Assembly (NCBI RefSeq): GCF_001936625.1
Contig: NZ_MSDU01000014.1
Coordinates: 113,241 to 177,240 of the forward strand
DNA length: 64,000 nt
Source: Domibacillus antri
GTDB taxonomy: Bacteria > Bacillota > Bacilli > Bacillales > Domibacillaceae
Reading direction: 5' to 3'
Under the pieces are notes generated by a model. It made no database searches. It was not told the origin of the DNA and worked only from the letters and a program-made list of their open reading frames with translations. Positions 52,989-62,431 of the stretch are shown in pieces (position 1 is the stretch's first letter; each line of letters begins with the position of its first letter). A program made the position numbers and the translations under genes.

Positions 52989-55193
52989 CTAGCGGGATTG
53001 ATCGGATTCTTCTTTTGCATTTTCATTTGCCTGCTGCGCATTGCCCGGCTTCTCGAGCTTCACAATGAGTTTCTGTCCCTCTTTCAATAATCCATTTACT
53101 TTAATATTTTGGGATGTGACATACCCTGTACCGGAGTAACTTAATTTCAATCCGGCCGTTTCGGTTACTTTCAGAACATCACGGATGGACCAGCCTGTCA
53201 TATCCGGCATTGTCCATTTGTCCGATGTAAGCAAAACCGCTTTTTCACCCTGCAGTAACTTTTCACCTGCTGCCGGCACCTGCTTCACAATTTCGCTGCC
53301 GGTCCCGATAATAACAGGATCTACCCCGTATTTTGCATAGGCTTCCCGCGCTTCAGCTGTTTTTTTGCCTGTGTAATCTTCCAGTTTCACTGTTTTGGAC
53401 ACAATGTTCTCGTCCGGTTTAACATTTAAATATTGAAGGCTGTTGCGCATGACAGGATTAAAAACTTTTGATACAGGAGCAGAACCCGATTCATTGTCAA
53501 GTTTCGGCTGCGCTACCGCCACATATACGATCAGTTCCGGATCATCTTTCGGCGCCATGCCAATGAAGGAAAATAAATAGTTATTTGTACCCGTCAAATA
53601 TTTCCCGTCTTCACCGACAAGCTGCGCTGTTCCTGTTTTACCGGCCACATCATACCCCTCAATATGGTAAGGTCTGCCGGTCCCGTGTTCGGCTGTAACA
53701 ACCGTCTCCAGCACATCGAGCGTCGCAGCGGCCGTTTCTTCTGAAATAGGCTCACCGACGACTTCCGGCTTCGTTTTGACAATTGTTTTACCAGTCGTAT
53801 CATCGACGATTTTATCAATGATGTATGGCTTCATCATTTTCCCGTTATTGGCAATAGCCGTGGCAGCTTGAAGCATTTGCATGGCATTCACCGTTGTTCC
53901 TTGACCGAATGAGGTCGTGACTTGCTCAAGCGGGAAGTTATATAAAATGCTTCCTGACGCTTCATTCGGAAGCGTTATACCGGTTTTTTGACCAAAACGA
54001 AAGTCTTCTAAATATTGGCGGAAGACTCCCGGTGTCATTTTTTCAAGAAGGTTAGCCATGGCGACGTTTGATGAGCGCTGCACGCCTTCTTCATACGTTA
54101 TATCGCCCCATCCTGCGCCGGCATTATGATCACGGACTTGATTCGGCCCCACTTTATATGTGCCGGATTTATATATTTCCTTCCCGTTATAGACACCTTC
54201 TTCAATCGCTGCAGCAAGAGTAAAGATTTTCATCGTTGAGCCTGGTTCATACGAATATTCAACCAGATCGTTCATCCAGTTGACGTCCAATCCTTTACGC
54301 GTCCCGGGATGAAACGTCGGCCTTTGGCTCATCGCTAAAATTTTGCCTGTTTTCGCTTCAGCCACAACAGCAAAGGCTTTTGATGGGTCGTACTGCGCTT
54401 CCACTTCATTCAGCGCATCTTCGAGAAACGTTTGAATTTTCGAGTCAAGCGTTACATACAAATGATCGCCATCTTCCGGTTCAGCAACCATTTCATGGCG
54501 GCCAGGGAGAAGATAGCCCCAAAGGTCACTTGTGTAGCGGATTTTTCCGTCCTGTCCTTCAAGGTACTTTTCATACGATTTTTCAATCCCCATTTGACCT
54601 TCTGCTTCAAACGACGTCTTCCCATCTTCTTTTTCTTCGACAAGCCGGGTAAAACCGATTAAGTGGGAAGCGAATCTCCCATTTGGATAAAATCGTTTTG
54701 CCTGCCGGAGAAATGTGATGCCCGGTAAATTTTCAGCTTCAATTTTCCGTTTCACACTGTTCGATAAACCGCGGCCTGCAGTGCCAAACTCCACTTGAAA
54801 CGGATCTCCGTCTTTTTCTAAACGCGCTCTTATTTCTGCTTCATCCATATCGATATATTTCGCAAGCACTTCCGCTGTTTTTTCAGGATCGATGACGTGG
54901 TTAGGCTCTTCTGGGTTGGTTGTCACGGATTCATCCAATATTGCAGCTATCGTAAACGAAGTCGAATCTTCTGCAATCACCTCTCCGTTCGTGTCATAAA
55001 TGGTCCCCCTTTTCGCTTCCAAAACATCGGTGCGCATATATTTTTGAAGCGCTTCGTTTTTCAATTCATGACCATCAGCTTTTCCAGTGATTTGAATAAA
55101 TAACACCCGTGAAAACAAGATAAAAAAGAGGAGGGCGAATCCGAGAAAAAGAATCGCTGCTCCTATTTTTTGATTATTCCGATTTTCTTTCAT
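52989..55193 (-). CDS. pbpB: Divisome transpeptidase PBP2B (FtsI homologue)
   Basis: Class B PBP essential for septation. N-terminal transmembrane helix (AAILFLGFALLFFILFSRVL), pedestal domain, transpeptidase motifs GSTMKI (SxxK), SSNVAM (SxN) and GKTGTAQ (KTG), and two C-terminal PASTA domains (KLEDYTGKKTAEAREAYAKY and MPDMTGWSIRDVLKVTE), as in B. subtilis PBP2B. It has 734 residues. The start overlaps ftsL as ATGA. Confidence 0.97.
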   Translation of the reverse strand: MKENRNNQKIGAAILFLGFALLFFILFSRVLFIQITGKADGHELKNEALQKYMRTDVLEAKRGTIYDTNGEVIAEDSTSFTIAAILDESVTTNPEEPNHVIDPEKTAEVLAKYIDMDEAEIRARLEKDGDPFQVEFGTAGRGLSNSVKRKIEAENLPGITFLRQAKRFYPNGRFASHLIGFTRLVEEKEDGKTSFEAEGQMGIEKSYEKYLEGQDGKIRYTSDLWGYLLPGRHEMVAEPEDGDHLYVTLDSKIQTFLEDALNEVEAQYDPSKAFAVVAEAKTGKILAMSQRPTFHPGTRKGLDVNWMNDLVEYSYEPGSTMKIFTLAAAIEEGVYNGKEIYKSGTYKVGPNQVRDHNAGAGWGDITYEEGVQRSSNVAMANLLEKMTPGVFRQYLEDFRFGQKTGITLPNEASGSILYNFPLEQVTTSFGQGTTVNAMQMLQAATAIANNGKMMKPYIIDKIVDDTTGKTIVKTKPEVVGEPISEETAAATLDVLETVVTAEHGTGRPYHIEGYDVAGKTGTAQLVGEDGKYLTGTNNYLFSFIGMAPKDDPELIVYVAVAQPKLDNESGSAPVSKVFNPVMRNSLQYLNVKPDENIVSKTVKLEDYTGKKTAEAREAYAKYGVDPVIIGTGSEIVKQVPAAGEKLLQGEKAVLLTSDKWTMPDMTGWSIRDVLKVTETAGLKLSYSGTGYVTSQNIKVNGLLKEGQKLIVKLEKPGNAQQANENAKEESDQSR

Positions 55194-55540
55194 TTCGGCT
55201 CAACAACCTTAATATTTTGATCACTTAAATCAAGTCCCATCGCTTTTGCACGTTCCCTGATTTTCTCGTACGTGCTTTCTTCGCTGATTTGCACTTCAAG
55301 ATCATGATTAATCTTTTCCTGTTCCTGGATTTTGGCATCCGTATCCTGCAGTTGTTTGTTCGTTTCGTAAATAGCCGCCTGTGTCGAAATAAGCTTCGCG
55401 CACATGAAGCAAATCGTCAGCATAAAGACAAGAAATAAGACCTTTTCACCCGGAGTAAAGAATTGTTTAATGACTTTCCGCTGTTTAATAGATCCCGCTT
55501 TTGGTTCTTCCATTATCGGCTTTTTCGCAGTAGTGTTCAT
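55190..55540 (-). CDS. ftsL: Cell division protein FtsL
   Basis: Small bitopic divisome protein: basic cytosolic N-terminus (KQRKVIKQFFTPGEK), one transmembrane helix (VLFLVFMLTICFMCAKLI), then an extracellular leucine-zipper-like coiled coil. It pairs with DivIC and activates PBP2B/FtsW. The ATG at 55540 is preferred over an upstream start inside rsmH. It has 116 residues. Confidence 0.93.
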   Translation of the reverse strand: MNTTAKKPIMEEPKAGSIKQRKVIKQFFTPGEKVLFLVFMLTICFMCAKLISTQAAIYETNKQLQDTDAKIQEQEKINHDLEVQISEESTYEKIRERAKAMGLDLSDQNIKVVEPK

Positions 55541-55556
55541 CTGGATCCCTATCCCC

Positions 55557-56504
55557 CTAAACGGTTGCCTTTCTTTTTTCTGCAATGCGCAGTTTCGCTG
55601 ATCGTGCCCGGTTGTTTTCTTCTAATTCCTGTTCAGCCGGTACAATCGGTTTTCTCGTGACAAGTTTTAAGACAGGTTCATATTCTTCCGGAATAACCGG
55701 CAGTCCCGGAGGCAGCTCCGGACCTGTTGAAGCTTCTTTAAACACCGTTTTACAGATGCGGTCTTCAAGAGAATGGAAAGTAATGACGCTGATGCGCCCG
55801 TTTACATTCAGCAAGTCAATGGCATCATGAAGCGATCGCTCAAATACACCAAGCTCATCATTCACCGCGATTCGAATTGCCTGAAAAATACGTTTTGCGG
55901 GATGGCCTCCCTTGCGTCTAGCTGGTGCCGGAATAGCCTCTTTAATTAATTCCGTCAATTCCCCTGTTGTGGCTACCGGCTTTTGTTCACGGGCCGCCTC
56001 GATTTTACGGGCGATCTGTTTTGAAAATTTCTCTTCCCCGTATTTGAAAAAAATACGGACAAGCTGTTCAAATGGCCATTCGTTGACGACATCATAAGCG
56101 GACAACGGAGCATTTTTGTCCATCCGCATATCTAGAGGTGCATCGTGATGATAGCTGAATCCGCGTTCCGGCGTATCCAGCTGCGGAGAGGAGACGCCGA
56201 GATCGTATAAAATGCCATCTACACCTGTTACCCCACGGTCTTCCAATTCATTTTTAATGTGTTCAAAGTTGCTTTTTATCAATACGACCTTGTCAGCGTA
56301 CGGAGCAAGGCGTATCCCCGCATGACTAATCGCCGTATCATCTTGATCAAAGGCATACAATTTTCCATTAGGCCCAAGCTGCGACAATAAATATTCGCTA
56401 TGTCCCGCTCCACCCAGTGTGCAGTCTACATAAATTCCATCAGGACGTATATTGAGCCCGTCGACCGTTTCCCGTAAAAGAACGGTCGTATGATTAAATT
56501 CCAT
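55557..56504 (-). CDS. rsmH: 16S rRNA m4C1402 methyltransferase RsmH (MraW)
   Basis: SAM-dependent N4-methyltransferase at the start of the dcw cluster. SAM loop [43 protein letters not shown], and C-terminal [14 protein letters not shown]. The frame reaches 56612, overlapping mraZ, but the ATG at 56504 gives the 315-residue protein matching B. subtilis. The ribosome-binding site is weak. Confidence 0.96.
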   Translation of the reverse strand: MEFNHTTVLLRETVDGLNIRPDGIYVDCTLGGAGHSEYLLSQLGPNGKLYAFDQDDTAISHAGIRLAPYADKVVLIKSNFEHIKNELEDRGVTGVDGILYDLGVSSPQLDTPERGFSYHHDAPLDMRMDKNAPLSAYDVVNEWPFEQLVRIFFKYGEEKFSKQIARKIEAAREQKPVATTGELTELIKEAIPAPARRKGGHPAKRIFQAIRIAVNDELGVFERSLHDAIDLLNVNGRISVITFHSLEDRICKTVFKEASTGPELPPGLPVIPEEYEPVLKLVTRKPIVPAEQELEENNRARSAKLRIAEKRKATV

Positions 56505-56526
56505 TTTCTTATCAGTCCAATCACAT

Positions 56527-56958
56527 TTATAAATCAAAATCCGGTAAATTTTCAGCGATATCAGAAAATGACTGTTCCGACAATTCGAGATAGGTGTCCC
56601 ATTTTGAAGCACTCCAAATCTCCATCCGGTTGGAAACGCCGACGATTACACAGTCTTTTTCAAGCGAGGCATACTTCATAAGCGGGTCAGGTAAATTGAT
56701 GCGTCCCTGTCTGTCGAGCATACAATCATTGGCGCCTGAAAAAAAGAAACGGGTAAACGCCCTCGCATCTTTTTTTGTCAGCGGAAGTGTCAAGAGCTTT
56801 TCTTCCAACGCTTTCCATTCGTGCAGCGGGTATAAAAACAAACATTCATCAAGCCCTCTCGTCACGATGAACGTTTTGCCTGCATCCCCGCGAAACTTTG
56901 CCGGGATAATGACTCTTCCTTTTTCATCTATCGTGTGACGGTATTCGCCCATGAACAT
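56527..56958 (-). CDS. mraZ: Transcriptional regulator MraZ
   Basis: Ring-forming DNA-binding protein with two SpoVT-AbrB-like MraZ domains ([20 protein letters not shown] and [16 protein letters not shown]). In other bacteria it represses the dcw operon by binding repeats upstream of its own gene. The ATG at 56958 matches the family N-terminus. The longer frame to 57003 lacks support. It has 143 residues. Confidence 0.95.
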   Translation of the reverse strand: MFMGEYRHTIDEKGRVIIPAKFRGDAGKTFIVTRGLDECLFLYPLHEWKALEEKLLTLPLTKKDARAFTRFFFSGANDCMLDRQGRINLPDPLMKYASLEKDCVIVGVSNRMEIWSASKWDTYLELSEQSFSDIAENLPDFDL

Positions 56959-56966
56959 TGCCGTTT

Positions 56967-57006
56967 CCCCACTTTCTACACTAACTTTACCACATCCCCC
57001 CACTTT
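56967..57006 (-). promoter_or_regulatory. Possible MraZ operator repeats upstream of mraZ
   Basis: Minus-strand AAAGTGGGG at 57006-56998 and again at 56975-56967, with a weaker AAAGTTAG at 56988-56981. They resemble the AAAGTG/TGGG repeats bound by MraZ in other species. The nearest copy overlaps the mraZ ribosome-binding region. Spacing is not the regular 10 bases of characterised operators, so this is tentative. Confidence 0.4.
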
Positions 57007-57073
57007 GCACCACCATTTTCATTTCGCCGTAAACCCTTTGTATTCCTTGATTCTTTTCACTTTTTTCCCGTAC

Positions 57074-57102
57074 AAAAAAGCCTGCCAAAAAGGCAGACTT
57101 TT
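57074..57102 (-). terminator. Terminator after bshC
   Basis: Minus-strand AAGTCTGCC-TTTTT-GGCAGGCTT followed by TTTTG, four bases after the bshC stop. Confidence 0.87.
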
Positions 57103-57105
57103 TAT

Positions 57106-58722
57106 TCATATAAAAATGAGATAATGGTCCCCGTTATGGTCGAACGGTTGTTTCACCAAATCCTCTATAAAGACTTTTCCGTACGTATTTAAAAATGTGT
57201 ATAAGTTCCAAATTCTTTCCTGTGGCCCCCCCGGATGGAGAGCGGCTTCAACCCGGTCAAAACGAAGAAGCGCAGCAGCGTGTGTCTGTTTGAGTACCGC
57301 ATCACTTTTTTGAATTAAAAAGTCAATTTGCCGTTCATGGTACTCTTTATTTTTTTCTACAATCGGTATCAGACCGCGATGCAATTCATTCGCGCGTCGT
57401 TCAATTTTCTCATAATTGGCAAACAACGTTTCTTTCATTTCCGCTGCTAATTCATGAAGATGTTGATCCCGTACGGATTCAATATACGCTTCTTTCTTCC
57501 TTTTCACCCCGGATTGCACAATCTGTTCAATCGATAAACCGATATCTGAAGCTGCACCGGCGATGGACCGTTCAACAAATGTGATGTTTACACGCGGTAC
57601 GATTGGCGGCATGTTCATGTCAAAATAGTGAAAGGCTTCTTTCAGCTCAGCCCAATAGGCTATTTCTCCCGGTCCGGCAATAAACGCCAGTGTCGGAAAA
57701 ACCCACTCCTGCATTAATGGACGGGTAACGACATTGTTACTGAAAAGCTGTGGTGATGTTTCAAGAAGCTGAAGCAGCTCCTGTTCAGAATAGGCTCGTC
57801 CGCTTTTGCTTCTAAATGTGCGGCCGTCCCTTTCAAGCAAGCGGCGCTCACCGTCTTCGTTTAAAAACAAATGAGCCGGCTGTTCACCCGTTTCGATTGC
57901 TGGTGTATAGCCTGCTTTCTTTACCTTTTCCTGCGAGCGGGCGACACATTCGGCAAGCGGTTTATTCTCAATAATTAACCGCTTAAAAAAAGGAGCCTCC
58001 AGCTTTCTTAAAGCTGGTTCCGCAGCGTCGATGAGCAGAAGACCGTAACGACTGAAAAGAGTTTGCGTCAGCTGCGCAAAAAAAGCGGTAAAGGTTTCTT
58101 GTTCACGGGCTGCTTTCCGAACATCTTGAAGCAGCGCATTTGTATGAATCGTTTCCTGCATACAGGAAAAAATGGATGTGATCCACTTTTCCATTACATC
58201 GTGATCATACACGGTTTCCGAGGCCATTTGTTTTTTAACGAACCGTTCCGGGTAACCCATTTTCTCCATCCGGCCCTCTTTTTCTACATATACATGATTA
58301 ATTTCAAGAAGGTCATGATCTTCACCGGCGATCCAGAAAACAGGCACAACCGGAATACCCAGTTCTTTTTCTTTCACGGCTGCAAATTGCAGAATGGAAA
58401 TAATTTTATGTATAGAATAAAGCGGACCTGTTAACAATCCCGCCTGTTGTCCCCCGATAACCACAACCGACTTCTCATCCTGAAGCTTAGCAAGTGATCG
58501 TTCGGTTTCATCGGTTATTTGAAATGGTCTCATATAATCGCGGATAATCCGGGCAAGCTCGCCGCGCTGAAATATTCGCGTTTGTAATTCTGCCGATCTC
58601 GCTGCATAATCCGCCTGCTGAAACGGGTGGTAATCAAAATACGGGGCGGTCTGTTCCGAACCGCTTATGTAATCTTTCGCAAACTGGTTTAAGGCGGGAA
58701 CAGAAATGCGTTCTTGTTCCAT
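57106..58722 (-). CDS. bshC: Bacillithiol biosynthesis cysteine-adding enzyme BshC
   Basis: Adds cysteine to GlcN-malate in the last step of bacillithiol synthesis, the low-molecular-weight thiol of Bacillus. It has a Rossmann-like core with VVIGGQQAGLLTGPLYSIHKI and VFWIAGEDHDLLEINHVY, and a coiled-coil C-terminal part. It has 538 residues (B. subtilis 539). The ATG at 58722 with AAAGGAAG is preferred to a longer frame ending at 58806. Position next to mraZ is conserved. Confidence 0.95.
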   Translation of the reverse strand: MEQERISVPALNQFAKDYISGSEQTAPYFDYHPFQQADYAARSAELQTRIFQRGELARIIRDYMRPFQITDETERSLAKLQDEKSVVVIGGQQAGLLTGPLYSIHKIISILQFAAVKEKELGIPVVPVFWIAGEDHDLLEINHVYVEKEGRMEKMGYPERFVKKQMASETVYDHDVMEKWITSIFSCMQETIHTNALLQDVRKAAREQETFTAFFAQLTQTLFSRYGLLLIDAAEPALRKLEAPFFKRLIIENKPLAECVARSQEKVKKAGYTPAIETGEQPAHLFLNEDGERRLLERDGRTFRSKSGRAYSEQELLQLLETSPQLFSNNVVTRPLMQEWVFPTLAFIAGPGEIAYWAELKEAFHYFDMNMPPIVPRVNITFVERSIAGAASDIGLSIEQIVQSGVKRKKEAYIESVRDQHLHELAAEMKETLFANYEKIERRANELHRGLIPIVEKNKEYHERQIDFLIQKSDAVLKQTHAAALLRFDRVEAALHPGGPQERIWNLYTFLNTYGKVFIEDLVKQPFDHNGDHYLIFI

Positions 58723-58827
58723 AAAAGTACTTCCTTTCTGCGTACATTTTTCTTGTTTGAGTATACCACCTGATGTAACGAAAGGAAAAACAATGTGCCT
58801 ATCCAATAAAATTATTTCAAAAAAGTG

Positions 58828-58855
58828 TTGATTTGATAATGATTATCATTATAAT
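58828..58855 (+). promoter_or_regulatory. Fur-controlled sigma-A promoter of the iron transporter
   Basis: TTGATT (58828-58833), 16-base spacer, perfect TATAAT (58850-58855). The spacer contains GATAATGATTATCATTATA (58835-58853), matching the 19-base Fur box at 18 of 19 positions. Bound Fe-Fur would cover both promoter elements, so transcription should rise on iron starvation. Confidence 0.93.
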
Positions 58856-58905
58856 TTAGGTTACAGCCTGGCTGAATCACACAAAACAAAGGAGCGTTTT
58901 ATTCA

Positions 58906-59991
58906 ATGAACAACAGGAAATTCAAGTTTTTATCCATTTTATTTACTTTGGCAGTTATGCTGCTGGCAGCGTGCAGCGGCAATAATAATTCCGCTGAGCC
59001 GGAAACCGGTACAAAGGCAGACGAAGAAACAAAAGATGCAGGAGTGGTAAATTTATATACGAGCCGCCACTATGAAACTGACGATGCGCTTTTTGAACAA
59101 TTCACTGAAGAAACAGGTATTAAAGTGAATGTTGTCAAAGGCGAAGAAGATGAATTAATGGAGCGGTTAACACGTGAAGGCGAAGCAACAGAAGCAGACG
59201 TGTTTTACACAGCCGATGCAGGGCGCCTGCACTGGGCGAAAGAAAAAGGACTGCTGCAAAGCATTGAGAGCGAAACACTTGAAGCCAATGTTCCTGAAAA
59301 CTACCGGGATATCGACAATGAATGGTTTGGTCTGACAAAACGCGCACGTGTTATCGTCTATGCGAAAGACCGTGTAACACCAGAGGATTTATCGACATAT
59401 GAAGCATTAACAGAAGAACAGTGGAAAGGGAAAGTATTGATCCGCTCATCAGAAAACATATACAATCAATCACTTGTCGCTTCTTTTATTTCATTAAACG
59501 GTGCAGATGCAGCGAAAGAATGGGCACAGGGTATTGTGAACAATATGGCGCGTGATCCGGAAGGCGGCGACCGTGACCAGGCGAAAGCCATTGCAGCCGG
59601 TGAAGGTGACGTTGCGGTTATGAACACATATTACTTTGGTCAAATGTTAAATTCAGAAGATGCAGAAGAAGTAAAAGTAGCGGAACAGCTTGGTGTTTTC
59701 TTCCCGAATCAGGAGACAAACGGCACGCATGTAAACGTAAGCGGTGCCGGTGTGACAAAACATGCGAAAAACAAAGAAAATGCCATTAAATTTCTTGAGT
59801 TCCTTTCCAGCGAAGAAGCACAAGGTCAATTTTCAGAAGCAAACTACGAATACCCTGTAAATCCAAATGTGGAGCCATCTGAATTGCTTGCTTCATGGGG
59901 CGATTTTAAAGCGCAGGATTTGAATATGTCCGAGCTTGGAAAATATAATGCAGACGCTTTAAAATTAATGAACGAAGTAGAATGGAAATAA
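58906..59991 (+). CDS. Ferric iron ABC transporter, substrate-binding lipoprotein
   Basis: Captures Fe3+ outside the membrane and delivers it to the permease. A lipoprotein signal peptide ends at LLAAC with the lipidated Cys at 23, the expected LspA substrate. The mature part resembles the FbpA/FutA iron-binding family: VVNLYTSRHYETDD near residue 47, with Tyr51, and the paired tyrosines Y242-Y243 in NTYYFGQ, the usual Fe3+ ligands. It has 361 residues. A Fur box lies upstream. Specificity is inferred. Thiamine or spermidine binding is unlikely given the YY motif. Confidence 0.9.
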   Translation: MNNRKFKFLSILFTLAVMLLAACSGNNNSAEPETGTKADEETKDAGVVNLYTSRHYETDDALFEQFTEETGIKVNVVKGEEDELMERLTREGEATEADVFYTADAGRLHWAKEKGLLQSIESETLEANVPENYRDIDNEWFGLTKRARVIVYAKDRVTPEDLSTYEALTEEQWKGKVLIRSSENIYNQSLVASFISLNGADAAKEWAQGIVNNMARDPEGGDRDQAKAIAAGEGDVAVMNTYYFGQMLNSEDAEEVKVAEQLGVFFPNQETNGTHVNVSGAGVTKHAKNKENAIKFLEFLSSEEAQGQFSEANYEYPVNPNVEPSELLASWGDFKAQDLNMSELGKYNADALKLMNEVEWK

Positions 59992-60000
59992 TTTATAATT

Positions 60001-60031
60001 GACAGGCCGCTGAAGCGCCTGTCTTTTTTTT
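60001..60031 (+). terminator. Terminator between binding-protein and permease genes
   Basis: GACAGGC-GC...GC-GCCTGTC with a T8 run, nine bases after the stop of the binding-protein gene. It probably acts as a partial terminator, giving excess binding protein over membrane components, a common arrangement in ABC importers. Confidence 0.88.
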
Positions 60032-60050
60032 CATAAAAACCGACATTCTC

Positions 60051-60079
60051 TTGTTTTTTGCAAACGGTTTTCATAATAT
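60051..60079 (+). promoter_or_regulatory. Possible second promoter before the permease gene
   Basis: TTGTTT (60051-60056), 17-base spacer, TAATAT (60074-60079), between the internal terminator and the permease start. No Fur box is seen here. Confidence 0.4.
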
Positions 60080-60109
60080 AAAAGATGTGCAGATCAATCG
60101 GAGGTTATT

Positions 60110-61750
60110 ATGAAAGCTATACGATTTTTTCGTCTTCATCTAAATGTCTGGTCGATAATGAGTATCATTTTCACATTACTGATTATTTCACCGACACTAT
60201 CCATCTTTATTCAGATTTTTGAAAAACCGAATGAAAACTGGTATCACATTCAAGAATTTTTATTGAAAAATTACATTCAAAATACGCTTGTCATCGTCTT
60301 TTTTACCGGATTTTTTTCCGTCATGATTGGCGTCAGCCTCGCCTGGCTGGTTACAGCGTACCGGTTTCCGCTGCGGAACTTTTTTAAATGGGGGCTCATC
60401 CTTCCTCTTGCCATTCCGCCATATATTGGCGCCTATACATATCATGGCATTTTAAATTATACCGGAGTAGTACAGGCAACCCTTCGAAATCAGTTTGATA
60501 TAAAAGCAAACCATGCGTATTTCGATATTATGAATATTCCCGGTGCGATTTTTATTTTCACGATTTTTTTGTATCCGTATGTATATATCATTACGCGCGC
60601 CTATTTGGAGCAGCAGTCCGCTTCCCTCGTGGAAAATGCCCGGCTGCTTGGGAGCGGACCGGTGCAGCTGTTTTTCCGCGTGATTATGCCAATTTCGCGC
60701 ACGGCGATCGTCGGCGGCGTGAGCCTCGTTGTGCTGGAAGTATTAAATGATTACGGCGTTGTGTCATACTTCGGTATTCAAGTGTTTACGACAGCCATTT
60801 TCCAGGCTTGGTTTGGCATGAGCGATGTGGCATCGGCGATTAAGCTCGCGGGTATATTAATGGCGATTGTATTCGCCATTCTATTTCTCGAAAAAGTGCT
60901 GCGCGGCCGGAAAAAATACAGTTATTCCAACGCAAAAGTACGGCCTCTTGAGCCGATATCACTCTCTCGTGAAAAAACAGCTGTTTTGTTTGTTTATACA
61001 GCACTCATTTTTACGATTGGTTTCGTGATTCCCTTCGTCCAGCTGTTTCAATGGATGCTGCTGACTTTTGAAAAAGTCGCTAGCGAAGAGTTCCTAACTC
61101 TTATTTTTAACTCTGTTTATGTTTCTCTTATTGCTGCATCGCTTATTATGGTGATTGCGCTGGTGATTGGCAATTTCACACGGCTGTCTGACGGCGCATG
61201 GGCAAAAGCCGTCTCACGTATTACAGTGCTAGGTTATTCCATACCCGGTGCGGTCATCGCTATTGGTGTCCTCACGTTTTTTCTCTGGATCGACCGTCAG
61301 CTGAAAGGCGTTTACCATGCAATGGGCATTGAAGCACCGATTATCCTCAGCTTGAGTATTATTATGCTTTTATTCGCCTATGTCAGCCGTTTTCTCGCGA
61401 TTGGCTTTAATCCAATTGATTCCGGATTTGATAAAATTGGCCGAAGCTTTACGGAAGCATCCAGATTGCTCGGTATTCCGCTGACAAGAACCTTTTTTAA
61501 AGTCGACTTGCCGATGATTAGAGGGGCTGTATTCGGCGGATTCACACTTGCCTTTATTGAAGTGATGAAAGAACTGCCGCTGACACTGCTGCTTCAGCCC
61601 TTTAATTTCTACACACTGGCGACAAAAGCGTTCCAATATGCGAATGACGAACGGATTTATGAAGCAGCTCTTGCCTCCATGCTCATTATTTTGATCAGCG
61701 GGGTATCGATTTTTATTTTTCATAAAGTGCTGGAAAAGGAGAACAGGTAA
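60110..61750 (+). CDS. Ferric iron ABC transporter permease (fused double-unit type)
   Basis: A 546-residue membrane protein with about twelve helices in two homologous halves, typical of FbpB/SfuB-type iron permeases. Each half carries an EAA loop that docks the ATPase: ENARLLGSGPVQLFFRVIMP in the first half and EASRLLGIPLTRTFFKVDLP in the second. GGAGG precedes the ATG. The ATPase gene begins at the base after its stop codon. Confidence 0.92.
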   Translation: MKAIRFFRLHLNVWSIMSIIFTLLIISPTLSIFIQIFEKPNENWYHIQEFLLKNYIQNTLVIVFFTGFFSVMIGVSLAWLVTAYRFPLRNFFKWGLILPLAIPPYIGAYTYHGILNYTGVVQATLRNQFDIKANHAYFDIMNIPGAIFIFTIFLYPYVYIITRAYLEQQSASLVENARLLGSGPVQLFFRVIMPISRTAIVGGVSLVVLEVLNDYGVVSYFGIQVFTTAIFQAWFGMSDVASAIKLAGILMAIVFAILFLEKVLRGRKKYSYSNAKVRPLEPISLSREKTAVLFVYTALIFTIGFVIPFVQLFQWMLLTFEKVASEEFLTLIFNSVYVSLIAASLIMVIALVIGNFTRLSDGAWAKAVSRITVLGYSIPGAVIAIGVLTFFLWIDRQLKGVYHAMGIEAPIILSLSIIMLLFAYVSRFLAIGFNPIDSGFDKIGRSFTEASRLLGIPLTRTFFKVDLPMIRGAVFGGFTLAFIEVMKELPLTLLLQPFNFYTLATKAFQYANDERIYEAALASMLIILISGVSIFIFHKVLEKENR

Positions 61751-62431
61751 ATGTATGTAGAAATTAATGGATTAACCTTTTCATACCGAAACGCAAAAGA
61801 GAAAACGATTCAGGACGCCTCTATCGCGATTGAAAAAGGAGAGATTATCACAATTCTCGGACAGAGCGGCAGTGGAAAAAGCACCATTCTCCGCCTGATC
61901 GCCGGGCTTGAAATGCCGGAAAGCGGAACCATTAAAATCAATGGTCAAATCATGACAGATGACGCCACATTTGTAAGTCCTGAAAAACGCGGTGTCGGCA
62001 TGGTATTTCAGGATTACGCCCTGTTTCCGCACATGACCGTTGCCGCCAACATTAAATTCGGCTTAAAGAAAATGAACCGTTATGAGCGGGACGCACGTCT
62101 GAAAGAAGTCATTGACCTCGTAGGATTAACCGGTTTTGAAAAACGCTATCCGTATGAGTTGAGCGGCGGTCAGCAGCAGCGTGTCGCACTCGCCCGCGCG
62201 ATGGCGCCGAATCCATCTCTTATTATGTTTGACGAGCCATTCAGTAATTTAGATGCGGATCTGCAAATTAAAATCCGCGATGAACTGCGCGATATTTTAA
62301 AAAAAGCAGGCATCACATCTATCTTCGTCACGCACGATCAAGAAGATGCCCGCGCCATTGCGGACCGCGTGATCATGATGGATCATGGACACATAATGAA
62401 AACAGGCACGCCGGATCTTATTTTGACATAA
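61751..62431 (+). CDS. Ferric iron ABC transporter ATP-binding protein (short form)
   Basis: Powers import. Walker A GQSGSGKST near residue 37, Q-loop in VFQDYALFPHMT, signature LSGGQQQR, Walker B LIMFDEPFSNLD, H-loop VTHDQ. At 226 residues it ends soon after the nucleotide-binding domain, whereas FbpC/PotA-type partners usually carry an extra TOBE domain of about 100 residues. The core motifs are intact, so it is probably active. Its 3' end overlaps convergent panE by 14 bases. Confidence 0.92.
   Translation: MYVEINGLTFSYRNAKEKTIQDASIAIEKGEIITILGQSGSGKSTILRLIAGLEMPESGTIKINGQIMTDDATFVSPEKRGVGMVFQDYALFPHMTVAANIKFGLKKMNRYERDARLKEVIDLVGLTGFEKRYPYELSGGQQQRVALARAMAPNPSLIMFDEPFSNLDADLQIKIRDELRDILKKAGITSIFVTHDQEDARAIADRVIMMDHGHIMKTGTPDLILT

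Noticed and set aside
60001..60031. Internal hairpin in the iron operon as an sRNA or operon end
   Set aside because: The permease and ATPase clearly belong with the binding protein, so it is better explained as a partial internal terminator.
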